Below are positions 1 to 9,066 of a DNA stretch of 64,000 nt, piece after piece (the first letter of the stretch is position 1; each line of letters starts with the position of its first letter). Source of the DNA: Lentzea fradiae (GTDB lineage Bacteria > Actinomycetota > Actinomycetes > Mycobacteriales > Pseudonocardiaceae); contig NZ_FNCC01000008.1 of the NCBI RefSeq assembly GCF_900100955.1, positions 1 through 64,000 on the forward strand. The letters are read 5' to 3'. A program made the position numbers and the translations under genes. The notes under the pieces are model-generated. The model searched no databases. It saw nothing but the letters and a program-made list of their open reading frames with translations, and had not been told where the DNA came from.

Positions 1-112
1 CACCCTTTGTGGGTTAAGGCCCCCAGCTAGACCACTGGGTTGATAGGCCAGAGGTGGAAGACCGGTAACGGTTGGAGCTGACTGGTACTAATAGGCCGAG
101 GACTTGTTACAA
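1..112 (+). rRNA. 23S ribosomal RNA, 3' end (partial)
   Basis: The first ~112 bases match the conserved 3' terminus of bacterial 23S rRNA, including the region around 'ggttgataggccagaggtgg' and 'actggtactaataggccgag'. The gene enters from the left of the window, so only its end is present. A 5S gene follows after a ~86-base spacer in the usual 23S-5S order. The exact 3' end is approximate. Confidence 0.95.
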
Positions 113-198
113 AGACGCTACGCATCCACTGTGCGGTTCTGGAAGAACAACCAGGACCGATCGCGGCCCTGCGGGGTTGCTGGTTGTAATTTCATAGT

Positions 199-316
199 GT
201 TTCGGTGGTTATAGCGTTGGGGAAACACCCGGTCCCATTCCGAACCCGGTAGTTAAGCCCTTCTGCGCCGATGGTACTGCACTGGTTACGGTGTGGGAGA
301 GTAGGTCGCCGCCGAA
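199..316 (+). rRNA. rrf: 5S ribosomal RNA
   Basis: A ~118-base segment has the conserved 5S features: 'cccattccgaacccgg' (loop B/helix III region), 'agttaagccc', and the 3' 'gtgtgggagagtaggtcg'. Its 5' 'ttcggtgg' and 3' 'ccgccgaac' ends pair as helix I. It sits directly after 23S and before a strong hairpin, as expected for the last gene of an rrn operon. End coordinates are accurate to a few bases. Confidence 0.95.
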
Positions 317-327
317 CTTCTTCCCTG

Positions 328-380
328 AAGGGGCTTGTGATTGCGGGGCACAACAACAGTGCTCGCTCACAAGCCCCTTT
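328..380 (+). terminator. rrn operon terminator hairpin
   Basis: A perfect 13-bp inverted repeat (328-340 with 367-379, arms aaggggcttgtga/tcacaagcccctt) flanks a 26-base loop just after 5S. It ends in ttt. Position and stem strength fit a factor-independent terminator closing the rRNA operon. It also separates the rRNA from the GTG of the next gene by only 24 bases. Confidence 0.75.
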
Positions 381-403
381 CAGCGTGTCCATAGGAGGAT
401 TAG

Positions 404-2788
404 GTGTCTAGGTTCGGGGAACGTCCCGGCGACCGTCAGCGTGGCCAGGGAGACCGACCGCGCCGTTCCGAGGGTGGCCGTCCAGCAGGCGATCGCAAGT
501 TCAGCAGCAACTCCCAGCGTGGTGAAGGCTCCGGCGACCGCAGCCGCGGTGACCGTCGAGACGACCGCGCCGGCTCCGGGTACCGCGGTCAGGGTTCGGG
601 TGACCGTCCCGGCTACCGCAAGGACGACTCCGGCGACCGCGGTGGCTACCGCGGCGACCGGTCGAACGACCGCGGCTCGAACGACCGCGGAGGGTACCGC
701 AAGAGCGATTCCGACCGTGGTGGCTACCGCGGCCAGGGTTCCGGCGACCGCCCGGGCTACCGCAAGGACGACTCGAAGGACCGCGGCGGTTACCGCGGCT
801 CCAGCGACCGGCCGAGCTACCGTCGTGACGACTCGGGTGACCGTGGTGGCTACCGCGGCGACCGCTCTGACGACCGCGGGTCGAGCGACAGGGGCGGGTA
901 CCGGAAGAGCGACTCGGGCGATCGCGGTGGATACCGCGGGCAGAGCTCGGGTGACCGCGGCGGCTACCGGAAGAGCGATTCCGGTGACCGTGGTGGGTAC
1001 CGCGGGCAGGGGTCGGGCGACCGGCCCAGCTACCGCCGTGACGACTCCGGCGATCGTGGCGGGTACCGCGGCCAGGGTTCCAGCGACCGTGGCGGCTACC
1101 GCAAGAGCGACTCGGGCGACCGGGGCGGGTTCCGCGGCGAGCGTTCCGGGGACCGCGGCGGCTTCCGTCGTGACGACTCCGGGGACCGTGGTGGCTTCCG
1201 TCGTGGCGAGGGTTCCGGTGGCGGCTACCGCTCCGACCGTGGCGGCGACCGGCCGAGCTACCGCCGTGACGACTCGAACGAGCGCGGCGGCTACCGCGGC
1301 GACCGTTCCGACGACCGGGGCGGCTACCGCAAGAGCGACGACCGTGGTGGATACCGCGGTCAGGGTTCCAGCGACCGTGGCGGCTACCGGAAGAGCGACT
1401 CCGGCGATCGCGGTGGGTACCGCGGGCAGGGTTCGAGTGACCGGCCCAGCTACCGCCGTGACGACTCCGGTGACCGTGGCGGGTACCGCGGCCAGGGCTC
1501 CAGCGACCGCGGCGGCTACCGCAAGAGCGACTCCGGCGATCGCGGTGGGTACCGCGGCGACCGTCGTGACGACCGTGGCTCGAACGACCGCGGTTCGAAC
1601 GACAGGGGTGGCTACCGTCGCGACTCGCGTCCCGGTGACCGTTCCGGTTCGCGCAGCGAGGGACGTCCCAGCTACCAGCGTGACGACCGCCGTGACGATC
1701 GGCGCGATGACCGCCGTGACGATCGGCGGGACGAGCGCAGTCGTGAGCGTGCGGCGCGGTTCCAGGAGCGCCAGGCAGAGCAGGAGACGACCAGCCCGGA
1801 GACCGCCTCTGAGGTGACCTCCGGTGGCGAGCGCGCCGGCTACCGCCTCGGCGACGGTGCCGCGGCCAGCCGCGCCGCCGCCAACCGTGAGCCGGTCGCC
1901 GAGACCGAGTCCGCCGACGAAGCCGACGTCGTGGAGGTCGCCGGCGACACGGCGGCCGAGGCGACCGAGGACAAGGCCGACGACAACGCCGGTGTTGAAG
2001 CCGAGGACGAGGTCGAGACCCGGTCCGAAGGCGAGCCCATCGACGCCGAGCCCGCCGACGCCGGTGCTCAGGCCGACGAGCGCGACGACGCCCCCGCCCC
2101 GCGCGGTGGTCGTCCCGAGCTGCCCGAGGAGGCCGACCTCTCGCTGCTCGACCCGGAGATCAAGGCCGAGCTGCGCAGCCTCCCCAAGGGGCTCGCGGAG
2201 ATCGTCGGTCGGCACCTGGCCGCGGCCGGGCTGCTGATCGACGAGGAGCCGGAGCTCGCGCTGGAACACGCCCGGTACGCGCGCAGCAAGGCGGCGCGGG
2301 TGGGTGTCGTGCGTGAGGCGGCGGGTCTGACCGCGTACTTCGCCGACGAGTGGGCCGAGGCTCTGAGCGAGCTGCGGGCCGCGCGCCGGATGATGGCCGG
2401 TCCGGGCCACCTGGCGATCATGGCCGACTGCGAGCGGGCGCTCGGGCGTCCCGAGCGGGCCATCGACCTCGCCAAGGACCCGTCGGCCAAGGACCTGAGC
2501 CAGGAGGACGAGATCGAGCTGCGGATCGTCGCGGCCGGTGCCCGTCGTGACATGGGCCAGCTGGAAGCGGCCGTCGTGGCGTTGCAGGGACCGGACCTCG
2601 ATCCCGGCCAGCGCACCCCGTACTCGGCGCGGCTCTTCTACGCTTACGCGGACAACCTGGCCGCGGCCGGGCGTACCGAGGAAGCGGTCAAGTGGTTCCT
2701 CAACGCCGCCGAGGCCGACGACGAGGGGGAGACGGACGCCGCCGAGCGCGCGTTCGAGCTGACCCAGGAGGAGACCCCGCAGCAGTGA
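404..2788 (+). CDS. RG/RGG-repeat disordered protein with C-terminal TPR-like domain
   Basis: 794 aa, GTG start preceded by the Shine-Dalgarno 'aggagga'. Residues 1 to ~450 are a low-complexity tract built from repeated units such as [15 protein letters not shown] and [12 protein letters not shown], closing with an RDDR tandem. Residues ~450-560 are acidic. From ~570 to the end is an alpha-helical, TPR-like domain ([20 protein letters not shown] onward) that resembles the short M. tuberculosis Rv1691-type protein. The position first in the Rv1691-Rv1711 block supports orthology of the C-terminal part. RG-rich tails are known RNA binders and condensate formers in other proteins; that role here is inference. 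The stop overlaps the GTG of the next gene, implying coupling. Confidence 0.85.
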   Translation: MSRFGERPGDRQRGQGDRPRRSEGGRPAGDRKFSSNSQRGEGSGDRSRGDRRDDRAGSGYRGQGSGDRPGYRKDDSGDRGGYRGDRSNDRGSNDRGGYRKSDSDRGGYRGQGSGDRPGYRKDDSKDRGGYRGSSDRPSYRRDDSGDRGGYRGDRSDDRGSSDRGGYRKSDSGDRGGYRGQSSGDRGGYRKSDSGDRGGYRGQGSGDRPSYRRDDSGDRGGYRGQGSSDRGGYRKSDSGDRGGFRGERSGDRGGFRRDDSGDRGGFRRGEGSGGGYRSDRGGDRPSYRRDDSNERGGYRGDRSDDRGGYRKSDDRGGYRGQGSSDRGGYRKSDSGDRGGYRGQGSSDRPSYRRDDSGDRGGYRGQGSSDRGGYRKSDSGDRGGYRGDRRDDRGSNDRGSNDRGGYRRDSRPGDRSGSRSEGRPSYQRDDRRDDRRDDRRDDRRDERSRERAARFQERQAEQETTSPETASEVTSGGERAGYRLGDGAAASRAAANREPVAETESADEADVVEVAGDTAAEATEDKADDNAGVEAEDEVETRSEGEPIDAEPADAGAQADERDDAPAPRGGRPELPEEADLSLLDPEIKAELRSLPKGLAEIVGRHLAAAGLLIDEEPELALEHARYARSKAARVGVVREAAGLTAYFADEWAEALSELRAARRMMAGPGHLAIMADCERALGRPERAIDLAKDPSAKDLSQEDEIELRIVAAGARRDMGQLEAAVVALQGPDLDPGQRTPYSARLFYAYADNLAAAGRTEEAVKWFLNAAEADDEGETDAAERAFELTQEETPQQ
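1679..1738 (+). repeat. Five tandem 12-bp repeats encoding RDDR units
   Basis: Five consecutive 12-base units (cgtgacgaccgc type) occupy 1679-1738 inside the repeat protein gene and encode alternating Arg-Asp-Asp-Arg tetrapeptides. They are the most regular part of a longer imprecise repeat field (~545-1640) whose ~60-66-bp units encode the GDRGGYRG motifs. Such in-frame repeats can change copy number by slippage. Confidence 0.8.
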
Positions 2789-3579
2789 GCGAGACGTTGG
2801 TCGACCGGTACGACGCTTTGCTGATCGATCTCGACGGCACCGTCTACCGCGGCAAAGAGGTCGTGCCCGGCGCGGTGGAAGCCGTCGCCAAGGCCAGAGA
2901 GCACGGCGTCGGGATCCGGTACGTCACCAACAACGCCTCTCGCACACCGCAGGCGGTCGCCGACCAACTCGTCGAGCTCGGGTTCGAAGCCGCTCTCGAC
3001 GAGGTGAGCACCTCCTCGCAGGCGGGCGCGGCCATGCTGGCCGAACGCCTGCCCGCTCGCTCCACCGTGCTCGTGCTGGGCACCGAGGCCCTCGAGGCCG
3101 AGGTGCTCAAGCGCGGTCTCATCCCGACCGACACCGCCGAGGGCGCGGTGGCGGTCGTGCAGGGCATGTCACCGGACCTCGGCTGGCGTCAGCTGGCCGA
3201 GGCCGCGGTGGCCATCCGCGCGGGCGCGCTGTGGGTGGCGTGCAACGTCGACGCGACGCTGCCCACCGAACGCGGCTTGCTGCCCGGCAACGGCAGTCTC
3301 GTCGCGGCGCTGAGGACCGCGACGGACCAGGAGCCGCTCGTCGCCGGCAAGCCCGCCACCCCGTTGCTGCAACAGGCGGCGAAGAGCCTCGGCGCGCACC
3401 GGCCGCTGGTCGTCGGCGACCGGCTCGACACCGACATCCTGGGCGCCGTGAACGCGGGCATGGACTCGTTGCTCGTGCTCACGGGCGTGTCGACGGCCGA
3501 GGAGGCGCAAGCGCTTCCGGATGAGCAGAAGCCCACGTATGTCGGCGCGGACCTGTCGGTACTGCATCGGCTACCGTAG
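2785..3579 (+). CDS. HAD-superfamily phosphatase (NagD/glycerol-3-phosphate phosphatase type)
   Basis: 264 aa. The GTG at 2785 overlaps the upstream stop by four bases (GTGA) and gives a start 14 residues before the DLDGT motif (nucleophile Asp15, acid/base Asp17). Conserved loops follow: YVTNNASRT (motif II) and the C-terminal GDRLDTDI acidic motif. '[11 protein letters not shown]' is the NagD-type lysine motif. The M. tuberculosis counterpart Rv1692 is a glycerol-3-phosphate phosphatase acting in membrane lipid recycling. This protein is shorter than that ~350-aa relative and lacks its C-terminal extension. Substrate is inferred from synteny; the fold assignment is firm. Confidence 0.88.
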   Translation: MSETLVDRYDALLIDLDGTVYRGKEVVPGAVEAVAKAREHGVGIRYVTNNASRTPQAVADQLVELGFEAALDEVSTSSQAGAAMLAERLPARSTVLVLGTEALEAEVLKRGLIPTDTAEGAVAVVQGMSPDLGWRQLAEAAVAIRAGALWVACNVDATLPTERGLLPGNGSLVAALRTATDQEPLVAGKPATPLLQQAAKSLGAHRPLVVGDRLDTDILGAVNAGMDSLLVLTGVSTAEEAQALPDEQKPTYVGADLSVLHRLP

Positions 3580-3583
3580 GTCC

Positions 3584-3751
3584 GTGAACTACCCCCTGCC
3601 CGGACCGCCGCCCAACCCGGCCGACGCCATCGACGGCGCGCTGGAGAGGCTCGACGGGCTCGAGAACGTTCCCCTCGCCGAGCACGTGGCGCGGTTCGAC
3701 GCCGTGCACGCGACGCTCACCGACGCACTGTCGAGCATCGACAAGGTGTGA
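3584..3751 (+). CDS. Small conserved protein (Rv1693-like)
   Basis: 55 aa from a GTG five bases after the phosphatase stop. The sequence begins MNYPLPGPPPNPADAIDGAL and is then an amphipathic helical segment (LAEHVARFDAVHATLTDAL). An unnamed protein of about this size lies between the HAD phosphatase and tlyA in mycobacteria, so conservation by position supports a real gene. No function can be assigned. It lies six bases upstream of tlyA in the same unit. Confidence 0.7.
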   Translation: MNYPLPGPPPNPADAIDGALERLDGLENVPLAEHVARFDAVHATLTDALSSIDKV

Positions 3752-3757
3752 TGCACA

Positions 3758-4555
3758 GTGCCTCGCAGGGTGCGGCTCGACGCCGAACTCGTGCGCAGGG
3801 GGCTCGCCAGGTCCCGTGAGCACGCCAGCCAACTCGTCGCGGACGGCCGCGTCACGGTGCGCGGCACCGTCGCGACCAAACCCGCGACCGCCGTGGAGAC
3901 CTCCGACGCGGTCGTCGTCAAGGACATCGACAACGACCCGAACTGGGCCTCCAGGGGCGCGCACAAGCTGATCGGCGCGCTCGAGGCGTTCAAGATCGAC
4001 CCGACGGGCAGGCGCTGCCTCGACGCGGGCGCGTCCACCGGCGGTTTCACCGACGTGCTGCTGCGCGGCGGTGCCCGGCAGGTCGTCGCCGCCGACGTCG
4101 GCAGGGGCCTGCTCGACTGGAAGCTGCAGACCGACGACCGGGTCGTGGTCAAGGACAAGACCAACGTCCGCGCCCTCACCCCCGAGGACATCGGCGGCAC
4201 GGTTGAACTGGTGGTAGCCGATCTTTCGTTTATCTCGTTGAGGCTTGTGCTCCCCGCACTGGCCGCGTGCCTCGACGAGGAGGGCGATCTGCTGCCGATG
4301 GTCAAGCCGCAGTTCGAGGTCGGCAAGGAACGTCTCGGCTCGGGTGGTGTCGTGCGCGACCCCGGGCTGAGGGCCGCGGCCGTCCTGGACGTGACCACGG
4401 CCGCGGCGGAGCTGGGGCTGGCCGTGCACGGGGTGGTCGCCAGCCCCCTGCCGGGACCGTCCGGCAACGTCGAGTACTTCCTCTGGCTCCGCAAGGGCGA
4501 CCCCGTCGACCCCGCGGAGATGGTGCGCACCGCCGTCGAAGAAGGGCCCCAATGA
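3758..4555 (+). CDS. tlyA: TlyA 16S/23S rRNA 2'-O-methyltransferase
   Basis: 265 aa. An N-terminal S4 RNA-binding domain (residues ~1-60, [20 protein letters not shown]) precedes an FtsJ/RrmJ-like methyltransferase domain with the SAM loop [16 protein letters not shown]. TlyA methylates cytidines in 16S and 23S rRNA and is needed for full capreomycin sensitivity in mycobacteria. Length matches the family (~268 aa). It starts with GTG, follows the 55-aa gene by six bases, and its stop overlaps the nadK ATG (ATGA). The gene order HAD-small protein-tlyA-nadK-recN is a classic actinobacterial arrangement. Confidence 0.95.
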   Translation: MPRRVRLDAELVRRGLARSREHASQLVADGRVTVRGTVATKPATAVETSDAVVVKDIDNDPNWASRGAHKLIGALEAFKIDPTGRRCLDAGASTGGFTDVLLRGGARQVVAADVGRGLLDWKLQTDDRVVVKDKTNVRALTPEDIGGTVELVVADLSFISLRLVLPALAACLDEEGDLLPMVKPQFEVGKERLGSGGVVRDPGLRAAAVLDVTTAAAELGLAVHGVVASPLPGPSGNVEYFLWLRKGDPVDPAEMVRTAVEEGPQ

Positions 4556-5442
4556 GGGAAGTCCTGCTGGTCGTCCACACCGGTCACCAGAGCAACATCG
4601 ATCTCGCCCGTCAGGTGGCAGGCCGGCTCGCGGTCGGCGGCATCACGACGAGGGTGCTCGACGACGAGGCGCGTGACCTCGGCCCGTCGTGCTGCACCAA
4701 GGTCGTGCCCGCCGACGACCACGCCGCCGAGGGCACCGAGCTCGTCCTGGTGCTGGGAGGTGACGGGACGCTGCTGCGCGGCGCCGAGCTCGCCCGCCCG
4801 GCAGGGGTGCCGGTGCTGGGCGTGAACCTGGGCCGGGTCGGGTTCCTCGCGGAGGCCGACTCGGACGCGCTGCACGAGGCCGTCGGTCACGTGCTGGAGC
4901 GCGACTACTTCGTCGAAGAGCGCATGACGCTCGACCTGGTCGCCAAGGTCGGTGGCGAGGTCGTGCTGAAGACCTGGGCTCTCAACGAGATCAGCGTCGA
5001 GAAGCTGATCCGCGAACGCATCCTCGAAGTCGTGATCGAGGTCGACGGACGGCCCGTGTCCGCGTTCGGGTGCGACGGCGTGCTGTGCGCGACGCCCACC
5101 GGTTCGACCGCCTACGCGTTCTCGGCGGGCGGTCCCGTGGTGTGGCCGGACGTGCAGGCGATCCTGGTGGTGCCGAGCAACGCGCACGCGCTGTTCGCCC
5201 GGCCGCTGGTCGTCTCGCCGAAGTCGCACGTGGCGTTCGAGATCGAGAGCACCGGGCACCCGGCGGCGTTGTCCGCGGACGGGCGGCGCACGTTCGAGCT
5301 GCCGGCGGGTGCGCGGATCGAGATCGTGGAGGGCGAGGTGCCGCTCAAGGTCGTGCGGCTGCGCCATGCCCCGTTCACGGACCGGCTCGTCGAGAAGTTC
5401 GACCTGCCGGTGAAGGGGTGGCGGGGACCATCGGCAGGTTGA
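4552..5442 (+). CDS. nadK: NAD kinase
   Basis: 296 aa; ATG at 4552 overlaps the tlyA stop. It carries the diagnostic GGDGT motif (residues 69-73), the second motif NEISVEK, and the glycine-rich [16 protein letters not shown] block of NAD(+) kinases. The enzyme phosphorylates NAD to NADP with ATP or polyphosphate in the cytoplasm. Length is typical for the actinobacterial enzyme (~300 aa, PpnK). It lies between tlyA and recN exactly as in mycobacteria (Rv1695). Confidence 0.95.
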   Translation: MREVLLVVHTGHQSNIDLARQVAGRLAVGGITTRVLDDEARDLGPSCCTKVVPADDHAAEGTELVLVLGGDGTLLRGAELARPAGVPVLGVNLGRVGFLAEADSDALHEAVGHVLERDYFVEERMTLDLVAKVGGEVVLKTWALNEISVEKLIRERILEVVIEVDGRPVSAFGCDGVLCATPTGSTAYAFSAGGPVVWPDVQAILVVPSNAHALFARPLVVSPKSHVAFEIESTGHPAALSADGRRTFELPAGARIEIVEGEVPLKVVRLRHAPFTDRLVEKFDLPVKGWRGPSAG

Positions 5443-5522
5443 CCGCGCCGCTCGGTGCGCCGGCACCGGCTCGTTCCGGTGCCCGCGAGGCAATGTCCGA
5501 CTCGACAAGTAAGGTTCGCCCT

Positions 5523-7304
5523 GTGCTGGCCGAGATGCGCATCAAGGGCCTCGGCGTGATCGACGAGGCCACCCTGGAACTGGATCCCGGATTCACCGTC
5601 GTCACCGGTGAGACGGGCGCGGGCAAGACCATGGTCGTGACGGGGTTGCACCTGCTCGGCGGTGGCCGGGCGGAGGCGTCCCGCGTGCGCACCGGAGCGG
5701 ACAGGGCGGTGGTCGAGGGTCGCTTCCAGGCTCCGGCGGGCAGTCCTGCCGCGAAGGTGGCGGAGGAGGTCGGCGGCGAGGCCGACGAGGACGGGTCGCT
5801 GATCGCGATCCGCACCGTCGGTTCCGACGGCCGTTCCCGCGCGCACGTCGGTGGCCGTTCCGTGCCGGTCGGCGTGCTGTCCGAGCTGGCGGAGCAGCTG
5901 ATCGCCGTCCACGGGCAGAACGACCAGCTGCGGCTGATGCGTCCCACCGAGCAGCGCGCCGTGCTGGACCGGTTCGCCGGCGAGGACGTGGCGGAGCCGT
6001 TGCGCGGCTACCAGTCCGTGCGCGAGGAGTGGCTGCGCGTCTCGACGGAGCTGAAGGAGCGCACCGAACGTTCCCGTGAGCTCGCGCGCGAGGCCGACCT
6101 GCTGCGGCACGGCCTGACCGAGATCGACGCCGTCGACCCGAAGCCGGGCGAGGAGGCGGAGCTGCACGACGAGGCCCGCCGTCTCGCCGACGCCGACCAG
6201 CTCCGCGAGGCCGCGCAGGGCGCGCAGTTCGCGGTGTCCGGTTCGCTGGAGGGCGACCCGGACAACCCCGGCGCGCTCGGCCTGATCTCCGAGGCCGCCC
6301 GCCGCCTGTCCGCGTCGGAGGACCCGAAGCTGCGCGACCTGGAGCCGCGCCTCGTCGAGGCCGCGACCCTGCTCGCCGACGTGGGCGCCGAGATCTCCGG
6401 CTACCTCGACCACCTGGAGGCCGACCCCGGCCGCCTGGAGCAGGTGCTGCAGCGCCAGGCCGAGCTGAAGGCGCTGACCCGCAAGTACGCGGCGGACGTC
6501 GACGGCGTGATCGCGTGGGCCGCCGAGGCGCGCGCCCGTCTCGACGGCCTCGACACGTCGGAGGAGGCGCTCACCGCACTGGCCCAGCGCCGCGACGAGC
6601 TGGCCGCGGAACTGGCCGTGCTGGCCGAACGTGTCACCGCGGCCCGCACCGAGGCGGCGCTGGAGCTGGGCAAGGCCGTCACCGAGGAGCTCGACGGCCT
6701 CGCGATGCCGCACGCCTCGGTCGAGCTGGCCGTGCGCCCCCGCCACGCCGAGTCCGGCGACCAGCAGGCACTGCCCGTGGGCCGCTCGATCCTGCACGCG
6801 GGCGCGTCGGGCGTCGACGACGTGGAGCTGCGCCTGATCTCGCACCCCGGCGCCCCGGCCCTGCCGGTGCACAAGGGCGCGTCGGGCGGCGAGCTCTCCC
6901 GCGTGATGCTCGCCCTGGAAGTGGTGCTCTCCCACTCGGACCCGGTGCCGACCCTCGTCTTCGACGAGGTCGACGCGGGCGTCGGCGGCCGGGCGGCCGT
7001 CGAGGTGGGCCGCCGTCTCGCGCGGCTCGCGCGCTCGCACCAGGTCATCGTGGTGACCCACCTGCCGCAGGTGGCGGCGTTCGCCGACCGGCACCTGGTC
7101 GTGGACAAGTCCGCCGACGGCACCTTCACCCGCTCCGCCGTGCGCAAGCTCGACGAGACGCAGCGCGTGGTCGAGCTGGCGCGCATGCTCGCCGGTATGG
7201 ACTCGACCGACACGGGCCGCGCGCACGCCGAGGAGCTGCTGGCGGCGGCGAAGGCCGACAAGTCGACGGCTCCGGTCGTGCGGCGGCGCAAGAAGAAGTC
7301 CTGA
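5523..7304 (+). CDS. recN: DNA repair protein RecN
   Basis: 593 aa from the GTG at 5523, which has AAGG eight bases upstream and aligns with the usual N terminus (MLAEMRIKGLGVID). An ATG at 5493 would add ten residues. Walker A is GETGAGKT (residues 29-36), then the HGQNDQLRL motif, a long coiled coil (~150-370), the ABC signature GASGGELSR, and Walker B TLVFDEVDAGVGG. RecN is an SMC-like ATPase that holds DNA ends during double-strand break repair. Context (tlyA-nadK-recN-steA) matches mycobacteria. Confidence 0.95.
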   Translation: MLAEMRIKGLGVIDEATLELDPGFTVVTGETGAGKTMVVTGLHLLGGGRAEASRVRTGADRAVVEGRFQAPAGSPAAKVAEEVGGEADEDGSLIAIRTVGSDGRSRAHVGGRSVPVGVLSELAEQLIAVHGQNDQLRLMRPTEQRAVLDRFAGEDVAEPLRGYQSVREEWLRVSTELKERTERSRELAREADLLRHGLTEIDAVDPKPGEEAELHDEARRLADADQLREAAQGAQFAVSGSLEGDPDNPGALGLISEAARRLSASEDPKLRDLEPRLVEAATLLADVGAEISGYLDHLEADPGRLEQVLQRQAELKALTRKYAADVDGVIAWAAEARARLDGLDTSEEALTALAQRRDELAAELAVLAERVTAARTEAALELGKAVTEELDGLAMPHASVELAVRPRHAESGDQQALPVGRSILHAGASGVDDVELRLISHPGAPALPVHKGASGGELSRVMLALEVVLSHSDPVPTLVFDEVDAGVGGRAAVEVGRRLARLARSHQVIVVTHLPQVAAFADRHLVVDKSADGTFTRSAVRKLDETQRVVELARMLAGMDSTDTGRAHAEELLAAAKADKSTAPVVRRRKKKS

Positions 7305-7481
7305 CGCCCCCGGGTTCCGCGCTCGTGGTGCTGTCGGAGGCACGGCGTCCGGAATTCCTCTCACGGTCGATCGAACCGCGCCGTGGCCCGCTCCGGGCGG
7401 CCACGTTCGGCATGATGGGGGCGTGACCGAGCCACGGTCAGCGGACGCACACGGTGGTGCGGTGGAAGGTGGACCGGATCT

Positions 7482-8141
7482 GTGACGACGCGCCGGGTGT
7501 TCGGGGCGGTGCTGGTGTTCGTCGCGGCCGGGCTCGGGGTGGCGGCCACGTTCCTCCCTGCCTACGGGGTGCAGGTCGTGCTGGGCGGGCGGACGTTGCG
7601 GTTCGAGGCGACCTCGTGGGCTGTGGAGCAGGACGACTTCCGCGGTGCGCTGTTGCTCGGGCCGCTGGAGTTCGGGGAGGCGGCCACCGGGGCGGCGCTG
7701 GTGATGGCGTTGTCGGCGGTGCTCGCGTTCCGCGTGCCCGCTGTGCGGGTGGGGTCGTTGCTCGGGGCCGGGGCGTTGGCCGGGGTGGCCTGGTCGGCGG
7801 TCAGCAGTGTGCAGGCGACGGTGGAGCGGCTGCGTGATCTCGAGACGCCGGTGACGCTCGAAGTCGAGCAGGGGCCTGGGGTCACGTTGCTCGTCGTGGC
7901 GGCGGGGATCGCTGTCGTGTCCGCGGTGCTGCACCAGGAGCTGCCGCGGCGGGAAGAGCCCGCGGCGGACGGTGTGATGATCCACCAGATCGAGGGCGAC
8001 GACACCGAGACGCCGCCGTACGGGTTCCCGGTGATCGTGGAGACGGGCAGGAGCGGACCCGAGGCCGAGACCACTCCCGGCGGGAGTGAGTTCGCCAGGG
8101 ACGAGTCCGCGGGCAGCGAGCAGGGGCGGGAGTCGCGGTGA
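7482..8141 (+). CDS. Membrane protein, first of three tandem related genes
   Basis: 219 aa, GTG start. Predicted helices lie at ~5-25, ~65-85, ~92-112 and ~130-148, followed by a ~70-residue acidic, Pro/Glu-rich cytoplasmic-type tail. The N terminus (VFVAAGLGVAATFLPAYG) resembles those of the next two genes, each with a first helix ending in a Leu-Pro pair and then an exposed loop. No family name is recognised. The stop overlaps the GTG of the next gene. The gap from recN (177 bases) has only a weak 7-bp inverted repeat (7382-7405). Confidence 0.75.
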   Translation: MTTRRVFGAVLVFVAAGLGVAATFLPAYGVQVVLGGRTLRFEATSWAVEQDDFRGALLLGPLEFGEAATGAALVMALSAVLAFRVPAVRVGSLLGAGALAGVAWSAVSSVQATVERLRDLETPVTLEVEQGPGVTLLVVAAGIAVVSAVLHQELPRREEPAADGVMIHQIEGDDTETPPYGFPVIVETGRSGPEAETTPGGSEFARDESAGSEQGRESR

Positions 8142-8569
8142 TCGGAAGGGCTACGGCGGTCGCGCTCGTCGCGGCCGGGGTGGTGCTGACCGCGACGGCG
8201 CTGGTGCTGCCGTGGTACTCGACGGTCTACGCGGGTGGTGTCGAGGTCGTGGTCAGGGCGTGGGGCACGGAGGTCGTCAACAAGCCGGGCGACTGGCCTG
8301 CGGGGGATCTGTCGCCCTGGTACGGGGTGCCGGTCGTCGTCACGGTCGCGTTGCTGGTCGCCGGGGTCTGGGTGCGGCAGGCCGCGCTCGCGGGGTCGGC
8401 GGCGCAGGTCGGTGCCGTGGCGGTCATCGCCGCGCTGCTGGTGTCCGAACGCGGTCACGCCGTCGAGCAGCAGGGCGACTTCGCGCTCGGGTTCGGGCTG
8501 GTGTTCCTCGTCGCCGGCACGCTGGTGGCGCTCGTCGGGGCCGTCGCGGTGCAACGGGAGGCGGCGTGA
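8138..8569 (+). CDS. Membrane protein, second of three tandem related genes
   Basis: 143 aa, GTG start overlapping the previous stop (GTGA). The first helix VALVAAGVVLTATALVLPW ends in a Pro/aromatic pair and is followed by an extracytoplasmic loop with PWYGVPVVVTVALLVAG, then two or three more helices. Architecture parallels both neighbours and suggests duplication. Function unknown. Coupled translation of all three implies a complex or shared role. Confidence 0.75.
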   Translation: MIGRATAVALVAAGVVLTATALVLPWYSTVYAGGVEVVVRAWGTEVVNKPGDWPAGDLSPWYGVPVVVTVALLVAGVWVRQAALAGSAAQVGAVAVIAALLVSERGHAVEQQGDFALGFGLVFLVAGTLVALVGAVAVQREAA

Positions 8570-9003
8570 AGCTGCTCAGCGCGGTGCTCCTGGCGGTGGC
8601 GGCCGCTGCAGCCGTGGCGGCGACGTTCCTGCCGCTGTCCGAGCTGTTCATCCGCCTCGCGCCGGACCAGCCGCAGACCGCGTACGTCACCACGGGCTGG
8701 AGCACGTACTTCGGTCAGACGAAGGACGAGCACGGTCCCTTGTTCGCCGTTCCGGTCGTCGCGGCGGCGGTCGCGACCTTGCTCGGCATCCGGTGGCGGA
8801 AAGTCGCTTACGCCGGTGCGGCGTCACTCGCCGGTGTCACAGGAATGCTCTTCGTCTATTTGTTGAACGCGATCAGCTTTCACCGCGAGGGCAACATCAC
8901 AATCGACCCCGGCCTGGAAGCGGGCTTCGGCAGCGGTGTCTGGGTGCTCGTGACCGCGGTTGTCGTGGCATTCGCCGGGGTGCTCGTTCACCCCGACGAC
9001 TGA
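8566..9003 (+). CDS. Membrane protein, third of three tandem related genes
   Basis: 145 aa, GTG start overlapping the previous stop. Helix 1 (LLAVAAAAAVAATFLP) ends with the same ATFLP sequence as the first gene of the trio. A loop with GPLFAVPVVAAAVATLLG resembles the PWYGVPVVV segment of the second. Four predicted helices in all. The trio lies between recN and steA, which are adjacent in mycobacteria, so it is a lineage-specific insertion. Function unknown. Confidence 0.75.
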   Translation: MKLLSAVLLAVAAAAAVAATFLPLSELFIRLAPDQPQTAYVTTGWSTYFGQTKDEHGPLFAVPVVAAAVATLLGIRWRKVAYAGAASLAGVTGMLFVYLLNAISFHREGNITIDPGLEAGFGSGVWVLVTAVVVAFAGVLVHPDD

Positions 9004-9066
9004 CCCCCGGAAAATGGCCCGGCGTGCCTCACCTGTCCCATCGGCACCGTGAGTCACTATCGGCCC

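Noticed and set aside
545..1640. Regular repeats that could suggest a CRISPR array or satellite
   Set aside because: Units are in-frame, imperfect, lack unique spacers and encode GDRGGYRG peptides.
380..2410. Minus-strand and alternate plus-strand frames over the repeat protein (low-complexity Val/Ala/Thr repeats)
   Set aside because: The repeats leave all frames open. Only the frame from GTG 404 has a Shine-Dalgarno, continues into a conserved domain and is coupled to the next gene.
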